A stretch of 64,000 nt of DNA from Trichobilharzia regenti. Its lineage: Eukaryota; Platyhelminthes; Trematoda; Strigeidida; Schistosomatidae. The position numbers and the translations under genes were made by a program. Every line of letters starts with the position of its first letter. Position 1 is the stretch's first letter. Shown here in pieces: positions 42,501-53,480 of the stretch. Location of the stretch: NCBI GenBank assembly GCA_944472135.2, contig OX235270.1:86809168-86873167 (forward strand). Direction: 5' to 3'. The notes beneath the pieces are model-generated. The model was not told the DNA's origin and did not search any database. It was given only the letters and a program-made list of their open reading frames with translations.

Positions 42501-45500
42501 GCTTTCACAGAAATCAATGACAACGGAGATATCTTCGCAGAATTCTGTGCGTTCAATGAAATGGTGACTGGAGACAGGGTGTACAACGACAAATATATAA
42601 ACAAGGCCTCACGGACACACAAAAATTCATAGAGACTTCATGTCAATTTCAAGAAAGTGAAGACGCAGCCTACTGGATACATAGTCTAAAAGAGGAGTAG
42701 GTGTGGCCTCAGACCATTATCTAGTGCAAGGAACTTTCAAGTTCAAGTTGAAAGCTTTCAAAGCAGCTGGGGTTATAACACAATCAAGTTCAATTCTCAG
42801 AAACTAGAGGATAAAACTATAACCATCAGAGCAAAGCTGGATACACTATGCAGCATCATCTAGGAAACCTGTGGGGAAGAATAATGGAACTGCCTGTAAA
42901 CGGCGTGAAACAAAATGTGGATAGCTATCTTAGTCAAGAAGAAGAGACAAGACAACGAATGGATCTCTACGGTCATTACGAAGATGACAGAGGAAAGAAG
43001 GATGATGAAGCAATAGATGAACTAATGTGGAGTTGAACAACTAAAGGAGGGGCTAAGTCCAATCTATAACGCACTGCATACGGAAGTAAAGAAGAGTGCT
43101 ACGAAAGACAAAAGACCATTCTACGATGCATTGGAAACTGAAGCAGAAAAGGCAGCAGTTAAAAGAGACCTCAGAACGTTATAACAAAACTAGCTAGCTG
43201 TTGAGAATACACTAAGAAAGATTAGACCAGTGAAAGATAATGAAGGGAACCTAAATGCCTTAGAGGAAAAAAAGGAAACAGAGAGCGGATAATTTCATAG
43301 GACGCTTGAACCGATCACCACTTAACACTCGTCCAGAAATACCACCAAGAGCATGCACAGAACTGCCAGTGGACAATCCGATAGCAACGAAAGAATCATT
43401 AAAGTTTCTGAAAGTCAGCTGGGAAGTACGCAGATTATTATTATTATTGTATCCTTTAGTTCCTAGAGGAACATAGGGCTTCAGCTGCGCACCTCCATTG
43501 ACTTCGGTTTTCTGACATTTTTTTCACCCTGCTCCAGGTCTGTCCACATGCTTTCATCTCCTCCTCGCATGACCTCCTCCAAGTCACCCTTGGACGACCA
43601 ACTCGCCGCCTCCCTTTCGGGTTCCACTCGAGGGCTTGTCTAGTGATGTCACTTGATGGTTTCCTCAGCGTATGGCCAATCCATCTCCATTTCTTTCTGC
43701 CTATTTGTTTCACAATCGGTTCCTGATTGGTTCGCTCCCAGAGATCCCTGTTGCTGATCTTTTCTGGCCATCTGATCTTGAGTATTGAGCGGAGACAGTT
43801 GTTAATGAAGGTTTGAAGTTTGTTTGAGATGCTCTTTATGACTCGCCAAGTCTCTGATCCGTATAGTAGCACTGACTTCACATTGGAGTTGAAAATCCGG
43901 ATCTTATTTTTGATGCTGATTGCTGTTGACCTCCACACAGATTTGAGAGTAATGAAAGCTTGTCTTGCTTTTCCGATTCTGGCTTTGATGTCCTCGTCAG
44001 TTCCGCTGGCCTGTAGTTGAGACGATGCTTCCCAGGTAGGTGAAGGAGGTTGTTTCTTTCAGGTTCTTCCCATTTATGCTTATTGTGGTCTGTTGGTGTT
44101 GTTGATGTTGGCTAGGAATCTTCATTATCTCTGTTTTATCTATGTTCACGTGAAGTCCTATCTTTGATGCTTCTTCTGCCAACTTGTTACTTTTCACTTG
44201 CATATCTTCCAGTTTATGGGAAATCAGACATATATCATCGGCGAAATCCAGATCCTCCAAGTCTTTTGTGTCAGTCCATTTTATGCCTGTTTCCTCATTG
44301 TCCGGTGTCTGTCTCATTATCTAATCTACTGCAATCAGGAAGATCATTGGTGATAGTAGACAGCCTTGCCTCACTCCCGTCCTCACTTCGAAGGCAGAAC
44401 CAGGCGTAATTCCTCCTAATGTGCTTAAAATGGATCCCAAGATAAAAATCGACACGCTTATGCCACTATTGCGAAAGGTTTGGAAAGAAGGAAAGGTACC
44501 TACTAGTTGGAAGATAGGCTACCTTATCAAATTACCAAAGAAGAGCGACTAAGTTAGGCCTCCATTCACGTCGCAAATGCATAGAACATATGTTAACCAT
44601 TCATCATGTGAAAGAACACCGTTATACTCAATACAGGTCATCAGTCGATACATTTTTTGACATCTAGGGCTGCCTCCGATTCTTCAGATGAAACCGTTCC
44701 TTGGAATTGTCTGCTCCGAAGAACACTGTTAACATTCTGAACCACCGAAGGTAGAGTGAAAGTAGATGACAGCTATCACCACTGCTCACAACCAACAGGG
44801 GAGCTTAACCGAGTTGTACAACCTCACCATTTCTCTTTAGGCTTGCTATTGATAACATTCTGGAGACAGCTTTGAGAGACTTTGTGGTGGTGGTGTAGAT
44901 CTGCTTCCTGGAGAAAAACTTTCCGACCCTCAGTATTCAGACGCTATCGTCTTACCGTACGATAACACACGCTACCTAAATAGCGATTGAAAAGTTGGCG
45001 ATATGTGTCCTCCAGCATGGTATGTACGTCGAGTTGTCTGAGTGCAAAGTACTGCTGCACGATTAGCACGACCCTGTACCCGTGTTCACACTCACAGGCG
45101 AACTGCATATTCTTGTCGACAAGTTCGTGGAGACTGTCATTCCATGAATGTTGTAATCTTGGAACACTGGCTTCACTGACTTGTACATATCCTACGGGTG
45201 CTGTCACAGTAGCTGCAATGTTTCCCACTGTTTTCTAGCCCTGGAACTGGGCGAGAAAAGCAGAGGGGTCGCCCTATCACGTTGTGTCATCGGTTGAAGG
45301 ATAGTTATGTTGGGGTAGCATCTGTCGGCACATCATCACTCTTTCGATGGTTATCAGAAAATTATTTAAATTCGTGGATTTAGGTATTATCTGATATACA
45401 TGAGAATGGTAATTATTATGGAAAGGCTGAAATTTGCCCCTTTCTTTCTTTCTGAAAATGATATGAAGTAATGAACCATACTGTGAATTTTCTGCATAAT

Positions 45501-48500
45501 TATGCTCACCCGATTTCTTGGTCCTCTCCCTTATATATTTCAATAACACTGTTCCATTGTTGTATTATTGTTTTGTGCGCAGCATCTCTTGATGTATTTT
45601 GAAGTGGTTGTCAGGTATCTATAATGACCTCGTATAGGAGTTAGACGTGAGTGGAAAGCATGAGGAGTGGTGTGTTTAAGTTAATGGGAAAACAATGTTA
45701 AGCACCATCACGTTTGTACATTCACAGATTATGCGAATACTTTTCTCATTTGTAAAGATAATTTTATATGCAGTCTAAATAAATTGGTGCGTCGGTGGTT
45801 TGGCGGTAGGATGCTCATCAATCATGAACGTGATCTGGTGTTTGATTTCTTACCGGCGCATATCTGTACTTCTCCTAGTTGACAGTAAGCCCTAGAAAGA
45901 GGGAAGCTCAGGCGTGAGGCTAACAACCCCACCCCATAAAAAGCACCACTGCTACTGAATCTTCGGAGCTGACGCTTAAAAAGCCCTATGTTCCACTGGG
46001 AACACAGCGGAATAAAATAGAAAAATTAATATTGTAGAAATCTTGTAACTATTCAAAGTTGATTTACACGTTTTTTCTTAGATGAAATGAGGCATCGGTA
46101 TCTACAGGATGATTTATCCTAGCTTGCAGCCTTCTAAGTGGTTTAACTTCCAGCCGGTTCGTACGAGATTTGAATCCCATTCCATCGACTAAGATTCGAT
46201 CGGCAACTTAATATCATCAAACCAACACATCATCAGCATAATTCACAGCAAAATATAGTGAGATGTAAGTGACCATCTAGTAGCACTTTATTTTATTTTG
46301 CAGCATAGGTTAATTCAGGCTTTATCTTCTTTCTAAATAAGCACATAGTAAAGATATTTTGTGTCTATTTTGAAAGTTCTGAATTACTAGTAATTATTAG
46401 CTCATCTTCAGAGAAGGATGACAGTGAATAGCTATAAGGGGAAAGAGTTAATCCGCTTTGACGTTATATACCGAAACTGTAACTTTACACAGAAACGTGC
46501 AGACTACAGAGAAATTTCTTCAAATCATCCATTGGTCAATTCTTCTTTTACTGGTCTTCAGTTTATTCATATTTAGAAGTTCCTATACCGTTTCAAAACT
46601 TTCCAGGTTATCCATTTACTATTCATAAACATAATTTTTGCATTCCATTCACTACCCTAAAAATTATATTTCTTTAAAGTAGTATACATCAGCGTCTTAC
46701 TCATATTCAATACAAACGATAGTTAAGATAAATTTCAGTTAGAAAAAAATAAAACATACCGATGTTCGACTTTATGAGTTCTGTTTAGTGTAGGATGTGT
46801 ATTTTTTGTATGCCATGCATTTGTTCCGGTTGCTTCTAATCGACGAACTGTAACGATCTTAGCATCTGTACAATGTTGTGGATTAGATTTTTCTGTTTTA
46901 GCCCGCCTCCATTTGACAGGGATGTGTGTCACACTGAAGTCTAAAGTTGACGAGCTATCAATTGAGAGGTCGGTAGCATATCTTGGTGAATCTGTGTTAA
47001 TGGTGCACAAAGATGCTCCACTCATTTTACTCATACGTGCTGGTGATGTAGGAGTCTGTTGTCAAGTTCAGTATTGGAGACACGTTTTTCGATAGAAAAA
47101 AATAGAACAAAAAGTAAGATGATTCACACACACAATTAAGTTGGACATTATATATATATATATGCTTAACTTCGTGTAGAACGACTTTCTATGTGAAGTA
47201 CTTTCATTTCCCTTGTTATCCGTCAGCTTTTAAATTTAAATCTCATGTTGTCATTGGTGAACTCTGTTCATTTTTCGATGTTTGCATAAACTTTGATTTA
47301 GTAATTTGAATGATTTAACGTATTTCGTTCTCAAGCATATTTTATTACTCACTAACACTGATTTTTGATGTCTGTCAGCATTTTATGTGGCAGTTCTTTA
47401 TCACTACTAAGTTATGTATGTTTAACAAGAAGTGAGAAATCGTTACTCCTTCCTGAAAAGTGTCTTTGTTTACAAATATTCCATGAAATATACTTGGCGC
47501 CAGGTATGGTTTGCTAAGACTGTAAGACCTGTCTGAACGAGTATTCCAACAATGTTTCTATAGAGTGATAGAGCAGTGAGAATGGTAAGTCGATTCGGAG
47601 AAAAATAAGTGGGAAGGTGTTTGTAAATCTCAGACTATCTCCCTTCTTCAATGAGACAGAAAAGAATAGGATTTACTCGGAGACTGCCTTATTGTACATA
47701 TCTAATAGGAGAAAGCTAATTAATTAAAATCATGGTGTCAAACAAAGTTTATGATTTAATGAAATTTTTCTGTCTTTGCCGGCAATAGAAGAAACTGTCG
47801 TCTGTGCAAGTTCTCCGCTTTCCCTATTGTACTATTTTTTTATTCCTTCATGTTCCCAGTGGGACATAGGACTCCAAGATAGTGGCTTGAAGTTTCTGTA
47901 GCAGTGTTTAATTTTTACAGGATGGGGTTGCTAGCCTCATGCCCAACCTTTCCTCTTTACCAGAATTATTTCTGGCTTAGCAAGGTAAAGGAGTGCGTTG
48001 GCCGGGGATCGAACCCCGGACCATGTGCATGATCGGCGAGCGTCCTAACCACTGTGCCACCCTATTGTACCGCTTATTATTATTTTTTATTGTTAACTGC
48101 TCCATTAGTAATGATATTTTTATCTCTGTTTCTGTCACATAATTCCTACCTTTGTTGTCGTGCACAGTGATTAGCTGCACGATTTAGTTTGGTCTAGTTA
48201 TTTAATAATAATCTTAATTTGACCTTAAAGGCAAACGGATACAAAAAATTAAATGAATACCATTTTAGCTTCATCTTTTCCTCTCTTTGTTCATGTCATT
48301 TGTGCTGATAAAATATTGTTTATTTATTCTTTTATATGAGTCTCCGAAGTGTATATATGTGTATATACTGGACATCCTACCTGAAGCGCCATACGTATTT
48401 TTTTATGTGACACTTCAGTGACTACTTATTAGTAATTAATTTGTTTTGGCTGAAAAATTCCGCCTGTGCGACTGGTGAACTTTCTATTATTGAATGTCGA

Positions 48501-51500
48501 AACTAAAGAAAACAAACAGCTTGTAGTTCATCTGCTTAACTCGCGATACATAAAATTTTTTAAGATGCAACTTAATAATTTTTTCTTTCTGAAGAGAAAA
48601 CTTCCAGTATGACTGGACCATGTCATAAGGGGAGGCCATAATGCTCACTTCACATGGAGTAACATTTAGCAGTTTTTTACAAACATTTTCACTTTGTAAC
48701 AATAGATTTCACGGTTTCGTGTCAGATGATCAGCCATACCTACTAGATGTTGGAGGTAACTTCATCTGATTGGTTGCACACAGGTGAACAGAGTGACCAA
48801 CAGGTCGGAGGTTGGATACTCAGCTAGATAAACTGTGAATACATGCTTCATCAACAAATTTGCCTAGTTCACATCTACATGACTAACTTTCAGTGTTTTC
48901 ATGACTGTTTGATGATCAACCAGGTGCATTAGAATGGCAATCACATTCAGAATAATTGCGTTCTAACTAAGTGAGTTTGCATACTCCCCTTTTCTTGATC
49001 ACGATGTTTACTCTGTTCAGAATTTTTGAAACAAAAATACTAGTACTAGTGTTATACGAAGACAGCCCACTTCGATTTCTCACAATAAATAAGAGTAGTC
49101 AAGCGACCGCGTTAAAAAGATCTAGCCAGTTAGAACAAGTTCTGTGTCAATGTATCTACGTGTCTTCTAAATTAAAAGTAAAGTAAGCATGAAAAGGTCA
49201 TATCATTTCAAAACTAAATGAAGAATATTCGGCTTATGAAATCTGTGAAGAGTTAGTGAAACTTCACTAAGTCGACTGATTGATATACCACTGAAACAAA
49301 CAACCGCTATTCATACCTTTCTTTTCTTAACATACGTTTACGGGTTCCAATCTCAGAAGGGACATGAGTTCCTTCAAGGTTGCAGATATGCCTAGCTGAC
49401 GAGTGCCAACTAGCACGAAACCTAGGTCCAAGACTTCCTGCCAATCGCCTCCAACTGTCTAACATCATACGTATATTCAATTGAAGGTAACTGCAAGACG
49501 CAGGTTTTGTATGTAGTAAAACAAGGGGTATTACATCTAATAAGAAACTATACAGTCCTGGGTTTGAATGTACATTTAGTATTGAATACCAAGGACTCTG
49601 TAACTATCCAATGTCTTTTAGTTCTTAAAAGTTCTTTAACTGATAAAAGTCTGTTAGAAAGGACACAGCTGATGTGCAATGACCACTTAATATAATAAAT
49701 ATAAAGAGATAATTCATTTCAAAACATTCATGTACCTTATTATTCGTGTTTCTTCTAAACTGGTTAAAATGATCACGTATTTCACTTATGGGCGTTTCTT
49801 TATCTGATAACAGAAAAGGAAAGAAAGAGACAGTTATTAGAATGCTGGTCAACACATAAGTGTTAAATTCAGGAGGATTTTCTTTTTGAATTAGTGGAAA
49901 TGAAAGTGTGATACTTCACAGTTTTAACATAAGTATCAGAAATGTGGAATTTTTAATTTTTTTTAATAGCCTATCTGATTCGTACTGGTTGTACATCATG
50001 AAGGGGAATAATTAATAATCTCTAGGTCGTGAGGTAATGTTAAAACATCACTGAAAATGATTCCATGATAAACGCAACTAAGTTATGAAATCTTTTATTT
50101 AAAGTGAATGGCTTGGATAATTGTGAACTCCCAACTCTAAGTATCAGATTTGTCAGTATTTCAGATTATTAAAAGAATTTATGAATTTTTTCTCAAAATG
50201 TTATCATTTACAACTCAGAAAAACTGTTGGTCCACTCTATCGACACCGCTAATATATCCACTATTCATCAATACTAAATGGAGAGCGTCTACAATCCATA
50301 TGCAGCTTTTTCCTATTCCCTTACGTTCTCAATGGAACATAAGGCTTCAAGCTAGAGATTTGAAGTTTTGGGTAGCAGTGGTTTTTATTTTTACGGGAAG
50401 CGGTCGCTAGCCTCATGCTCAACCTTCCTTCTCTGCCAGTCTTAATACTACTAGCTTAGCAAGGTAAAGGAGTGCGTTTGCCGGGAATCGAACCCTGAAA
50501 AACATGCTTGGTTGGTAAGAATTCTACTGCGCACTTGTATGCAGCCTACATAGACCTAATTGTACTACAAGTGACCAATTCTTGATAGTTGTAAACAATC
50601 ATTTTAGCCGTTTTAGTGATATTTCGTAGATGAGGTTAGTGTTCATTCTTATTTCTAGCTGAGTGAGTTCTGCACCGGCGCGAAATATTACACACAATCA
50701 CTTTTCTGGTTACCAGAAGTTATAATTCAGCTGGCGTATTGATGAGTGATAAGAGTGCGTAGACAAGAAGCAAATGTAAGGGCTAAATAAGAGTATTACT
50801 TTATTAAATTCAGATAGAAAATCTTAAGTCACTGCAGCTCACACTTTGCATCATACAGTGCAAAGTGATATTGTTATCTATATATAAATAATAACTCGAC
50901 AGACTTTTAAAATTGATCATGAGTGCTGAGTTGCGTCTTCACTTACCTCCAACTACGCCAAACGCGTTCACAAACAAAATTACGAATGAAAATAAGACGG
51001 ACAAAAATTTCCCGAAGAATTTTAATTTTTACAAAAATAGTTAACACAGTCTTCCTGATAAGGATGTTAATGAAGGTATCTAGATTGATAGTGTAACTTC
51101 TGCGATTAAATATAAAAACCCAAAGGTGGTCCAAAAAAATCATAACTTCTTTCCGTGTTTTGCTATGGAGAATTAACAGATATTCAGTCTGACGTGTGTC
51201 TCAGTGTTTGATTGAAGATTATGTTAAGAAATGTTAAAATGCATGAAGTATTGTAATTTTAGAAGACCAATTTCTATTTCACTTGGAAATAAATATCAGT
51301 AAAACAAAACTTCTACAATGCTGTCTCTGGGCTAGCGCCTAAAATAAGCATAAACGCTTACGTGGTCCAAGTGGCTACTTGAACATCTTTATCATTCAAA
51401 TGGCTTGTCAAAATCTTATTGAATATTTTTTGCATAACTCAGTGGATTAAAAATAAATTGGTATTCTAGTTCCAGTTACAGGAAAACATCATGTATTGTG

Positions 51501-52436
51501 AGTAGATGGTGTTGCCTTCATCTCTCCAAAAACTACAGCCCGAGTTTCAACTGTTACATCCTTTCTGTGCATTCATAAATAATTGAATGGGTTACCTAAC
51601 TTTTTGATCTTGTGTAGACATTTCCTGTATTCCTATCAAAAATTACTGCATACCAATTCTTATGACAACCAAATAGGAATATTAATTAATCCTTTTTTTA
51701 CTGGCGAATACTTTCAGTATAATTGGAACAGATTACATTTCGACGTACACATAGAAGTTAGTTCATTCAAATTACTAAATATATAAAAACCAATCGAAAA
51801 TGCACTTTGATCCTGATTTTCATGACTTCAAGCAATAGCCAACAAGGTGTGTCTGCAATTTTGGGCAGGTCGATTTCGAATCAATGACTAAAACATTTTT
51901 TATTTAACACTGAAGTTTCGAAACCACCAGGACTACGTATATTAATGCTTTGATTATTGGTTGCCATCTAATACTGCTTTTAAAACACAAGTAATGAAAA
52001 TGACGTAAATTAAACAAATGAGTTCATTTAGGATATTATCTTGTGCGGTAGAGTGCTTTCCAACCATGCATATGGTCCCGGTCAGCGCACATCTTTACCT
52101 TCTTTAGCCAGTTATAATCCTGAAAAGAGGGAAGGTTGGGCGTGAGGCTAGCAATCCGACCCCGTAAGAAACATCAGTTCCTGAAACTTCAATGCTAAGA
52201 ATTGAAGCTGTATGTTCCTAAGATGTCAGCTACTCCCTATTATGGAGCGGCCTTCAGCTTATAGGTTGTAGACACCATTGTCAAAGTGTATTGTTCACCT
52301 CTTAGTAGAATAAAGTTTTCTATATAAGAAATTTACCTGATTTAATTTCATTGTTCTCCTGAGTTACTTTCACTTTGGTCTCACCGTCAAAATCTGCATC
52401 TCTCTTACTAGAGAGATTACCATTTGACAGATCCAT
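39208..52436 (-). CDS. Unrecognised five-exon gene, 342-residue protein with C-terminal coiled coil
   Basis: I do not recognise the family. Five segments with GT-AG borders join in one frame: 52436-52337, 49803-49736, 47055-46760, 41605-41359 and 39525-39208. Phases match at every junction (1, 0, 2, 0), which is strong support. The protein starts [13 protein letters not shown]. It is rich in Ser, Thr, Asn and Lys and looks largely disordered. It has one heptad-like helix across the exon 4/5 join ([17 protein letters not shown], then [14 protein letters not shown]), followed by a Thr/Ser/Asn-rich tail ending FDIETDL. No signal peptide, membrane segment or enzyme motif is seen. It might be a scaffold or cytoskeletal adaptor, but that is a guess. 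It faces PARL tail to tail. Its introns hold several non-LTR and SINE insertions. Further 5' non-coding exons are possible, since an AG directly precedes the ATG. Confidence 0.72.
40380..40960 (+). mobile_element. RTE-like retrotransposon 3' fragment
   Basis: Plus-strand pieces [12 protein letters not shown] near 40405 and QLRWLGHVL near 40660 with IPSHRLPY follow the post-RT order of RTE-like elements. It lies in intron 4 of the unknown gene. Confidence 0.5.
41359..41605 (-). CDS. Unknown gene, coding exon 4
   Basis: Acceptor with eight T then CTACCCAAG. Encodes [14 protein letters not shown] through [19 protein letters not shown] to HV, phase 0, donor GTAAGC. Start of the predicted coiled coil. 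Confidence 0.72.
41606..42300 (-). other. Intron of the unknown gene, nothing recognised
   Basis: AT-rich; a plus-strand frame at 41601-41861 lacks any coding signature. Confidence 0.5.
42310..43434 (+). mobile_element. Second non-LTR family, 5' half, split by an inverted insertion
   Basis: Frame pieces read [16 protein letters not shown] near 42425 (the GDFN-type endonuclease box) and [17 protein letters not shown] near 42520. A later block KEECYERQK near 43090 and NFIGRLEP near 43290 follow. The reading stops at 43434 and its logical continuation ([20 protein letters not shown]) reappears at 44410-44560. The intervening DNA is a minus-strand insertion. Heavily mutated. Confidence 0.65.
43435..44397 (-). 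mobile_element. Second non-LTR family, 5'-truncated insertion, best-preserved copy
   Basis: The minus strand reads [20 protein letters not shown] near 44380, [16 protein letters not shown] near 44250 with an intact FADD catalytic box, [12 protein letters not shown] near 44060, and then a 160-codon open stretch (43938-43456). That stretch holds [40 protein letters not shown] and [13 protein letters not shown]. An (ATT)5 tail at 43435-43450 marks the 3' end. The 5' truncation, simple-repeat tail and a repeated gcag at both edges are typical of target-primed reverse transcription. Only the C-terminal half of the protein is present. Confidence 0.8.
44398..44560 (+). mobile_element. Continuation of the interrupted plus-strand non-LTR copy
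   Basis: Reads [20 protein letters not shown] then [20 protein letters not shown] on the plus strand, the RT entry region that should follow the text ending at 43434. Confidence 0.7.
44561..45780. other. No gene recognised; one unexplained minus-strand frame
   Basis: A 94-codon minus-strand frame at 45228-44944 (with [19 protein letters not shown]) has a protein-like mix of residues but no family I can name and no clear splice context. It may be a remnant of another element. Confidence 0.3.
45785..46025 (+). mobile_element. tRNA-derived SINE, family 2, diverged
   Basis: Starts GGTGCGTCGGTGG, with A-box-like TTTGGCGGTAGG and degraded B box (GTTTGATTTC). Body includes gagggaagctcaggcgtgagg and ccatgttccac-like text near the end. 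It lies in an intron of the unknown gene, antisense to it. Confidence 0.7.
46030..46759 (-). other. Intron of the unknown gene, nothing recognised
   Basis: No coding or repeat signature beyond general AT richness. Confidence 0.5.
46760..47055 (-). CDS. Unknown gene, coding exon 3
   Basis: The longest Ser/Thr-rich exon, from [10 protein letters not shown] to KVEH plus two bases, donor GTATGT. It contains the basic run [10 protein letters not shown]. Confidence 0.72.
47822..47832. repeat. Target-site duplication, left (11 bp)
   Basis: ccctattgtac, repeated exactly at 48060-48070 on the other side of the SINE. Confidence 0.85.
47833..48059 (-). mobile_element. tRNA-derived SINE, family 2, with clear target duplication
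   Basis: The minus strand begins with a tRNA-like head (GGCACAGTGGTTAGGACGC, B box GGGGTTCGATCCCC). The body (ctttaccttgctaagccag, ggttgggcatgaggctagc) and an A-rich 3' end follow. It is bounded by an exact 11-bp duplication. This is the best-preserved member of the family in the window. Confidence 0.88.
48060..48070. repeat. Target-site duplication, right (11 bp)
   Basis: Partner of 47822-47832. Confidence 0.85.
48071..49735 (-). other. Intron of the unknown gene, nothing firmly recognised
   Basis: AT-rich. About 49330-49480 is less AT-rich than its surroundings (minus strand includes ggcaggaagtcttggacc) and looks like a dispersed repeat, but I have no second copy in the window to prove it. 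Confidence 0.35.
49736..49803 (-). CDS. Unknown gene, coding exon 2
   Basis: A 68-base exon, [16 protein letters not shown] then RRNTNNK, acceptor TTATCAG, donor GTACAT, phase 0 at its end. Confidence 0.65.
50307..50537 (-). mobile_element. tRNA-derived SINE, family 2
   Basis: The minus strand has the family head (degraded first part, B box GGGTTCGATTCCC), the body (ctttaccttgctaagctag, gttgagcatgaggctagc) and the tail. An 8-bp word tatgcagc flanks it (50299-50306, 50538-50545), a likely target duplication. Confidence 0.8.
50546..52040 (-). other. Intron of the unknown gene, nothing firmly recognised
   Basis: A minus-strand segment near 51056-50947 is open and flanked by AG and GTAAGT. It was not needed for the gene model and no homology is seen; it could be an alternative exon. 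Confidence 0.3.
52045..52240 (+). mobile_element. tRNA-derived SINE, family 2, 5'-eroded
   Basis: Contains GCGGTAGAGTGC, a damaged B-box region, then the body words gagggaaggttgggcgtgag and ccccgtaagaaacatcag, and ctgtatgttcc. Diverged copy. Confidence 0.6.
52337..52436 (-). CDS. Unknown gene, coding exon 1
   Basis: The ATG at 52436 directly follows a TTATAACAG acceptor-like sequence, suggesting a 5' UTR exon or trans-splice site just upstream. Ends NNEIKS plus one base, donor GTAAAT. Confidence 0.65.
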
Positions 52437-52809
52437 CTGTTATAAGGATGAATGATAAAGAAATTACTGATTAGGTAATGCGTAGATAAGAATACTTGGT
52501 AAGTACTTTGTATTGCAAAGTAAATGGAATAAAAAATAAAGGTGATTCCCTTGTTACAGAAGCAAAATATATTCTCTGAGGGATAAACATGGAATGTTTC
52601 AATGCATTAAGTTTGATAAATTAGTCACAAATTCTGTACAACAGTTCCGACTGACTCAGACTTGATTGAAATATGTGAAAAAAACTACTCAGCACTTTTC
52701 TTTTTGTGTACAAATCAAGATAATATAATTGCCCACCATAATCATCAGATTGGTCAATAGATCTTAACCCCTCTGTCTGTTTGTGTCAGTAATTGGTGTC
52801 AATCAATTT

Positions 52810-53480
52810 ATCAAAATGGAACACTTACCCTCATAGTTTTATAAAAGAGAAAAAAGAGATCCTTCTGTAGCTCTGTGCTGGAACACCTAATTGAATCTAG
52901 ACACCAAGCTAGCCCACAAAAAAAACTTCAAAGTTATCTACAAAATACGTGGGGATCTCGCTAAATTAGTACGAATCAAACTTCTTCAAACCTCAGAAGC
53001 AATGGCAATTCAAATGTTAAATCCTGAACTCTGTCTACAAAAGTAGTTTGTTCAGTCATTAAATCTACAATGGACCTGATCTATCTTAACACTACGTAAT
53101 TTTTGTTTTTTGTTTCTTAATTGCATCATTTTCTTGCCCCACTCCCTATTAAATCTCTACTCATTATTACCACTGTTGTTAACCTGACTCTCGTTCAAAT
53201 CGTGGTTAAATTCTACTGAGCCCTGTCAGTTATACTACATCACTCAACTTACTTATTTAGTTTTATTCTAGTTTCTACCTGATTAACGATTTCTACGTTA
53301 CGTAGTTTATTATCGAAAGATTTACAATTCTGCTGACACATTTTTGGAAATATCCCTTTTGTAGCCAAGATAATTTACTACACATATACGATTGTACGGC
53401 TTGAGAATGACATCGCCGAAAAGAGTAACTCTTTGCTGAACGTCTTTTTTTGTATCTAGTAAACTGCGGGTTATCCACAA
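52810..53480 (+). mobile_element. Penelope-like element remnant, second copy of the 6.9-7.8 kb family
   Basis: Pieces FYKREKRDPS and EAMAIQMLNPELCLQK near 52840-53045 match FYEAEKRP and KAMAIHMLNPQLYIEK at 7150-7350. The tail near 53380-53430 (gtacggcttgagaatgacat) matches 7700-7720. Many stops; it is dead. Confidence 0.6.

Noticed and set aside
50947..51056. Extra exon of the minus-strand unknown gene
   Set aside because: It has AG and GTAAGT borders but its neighbours already join in phase without it, and its hydrophobic/basic translation does not fit the rest of the protein.
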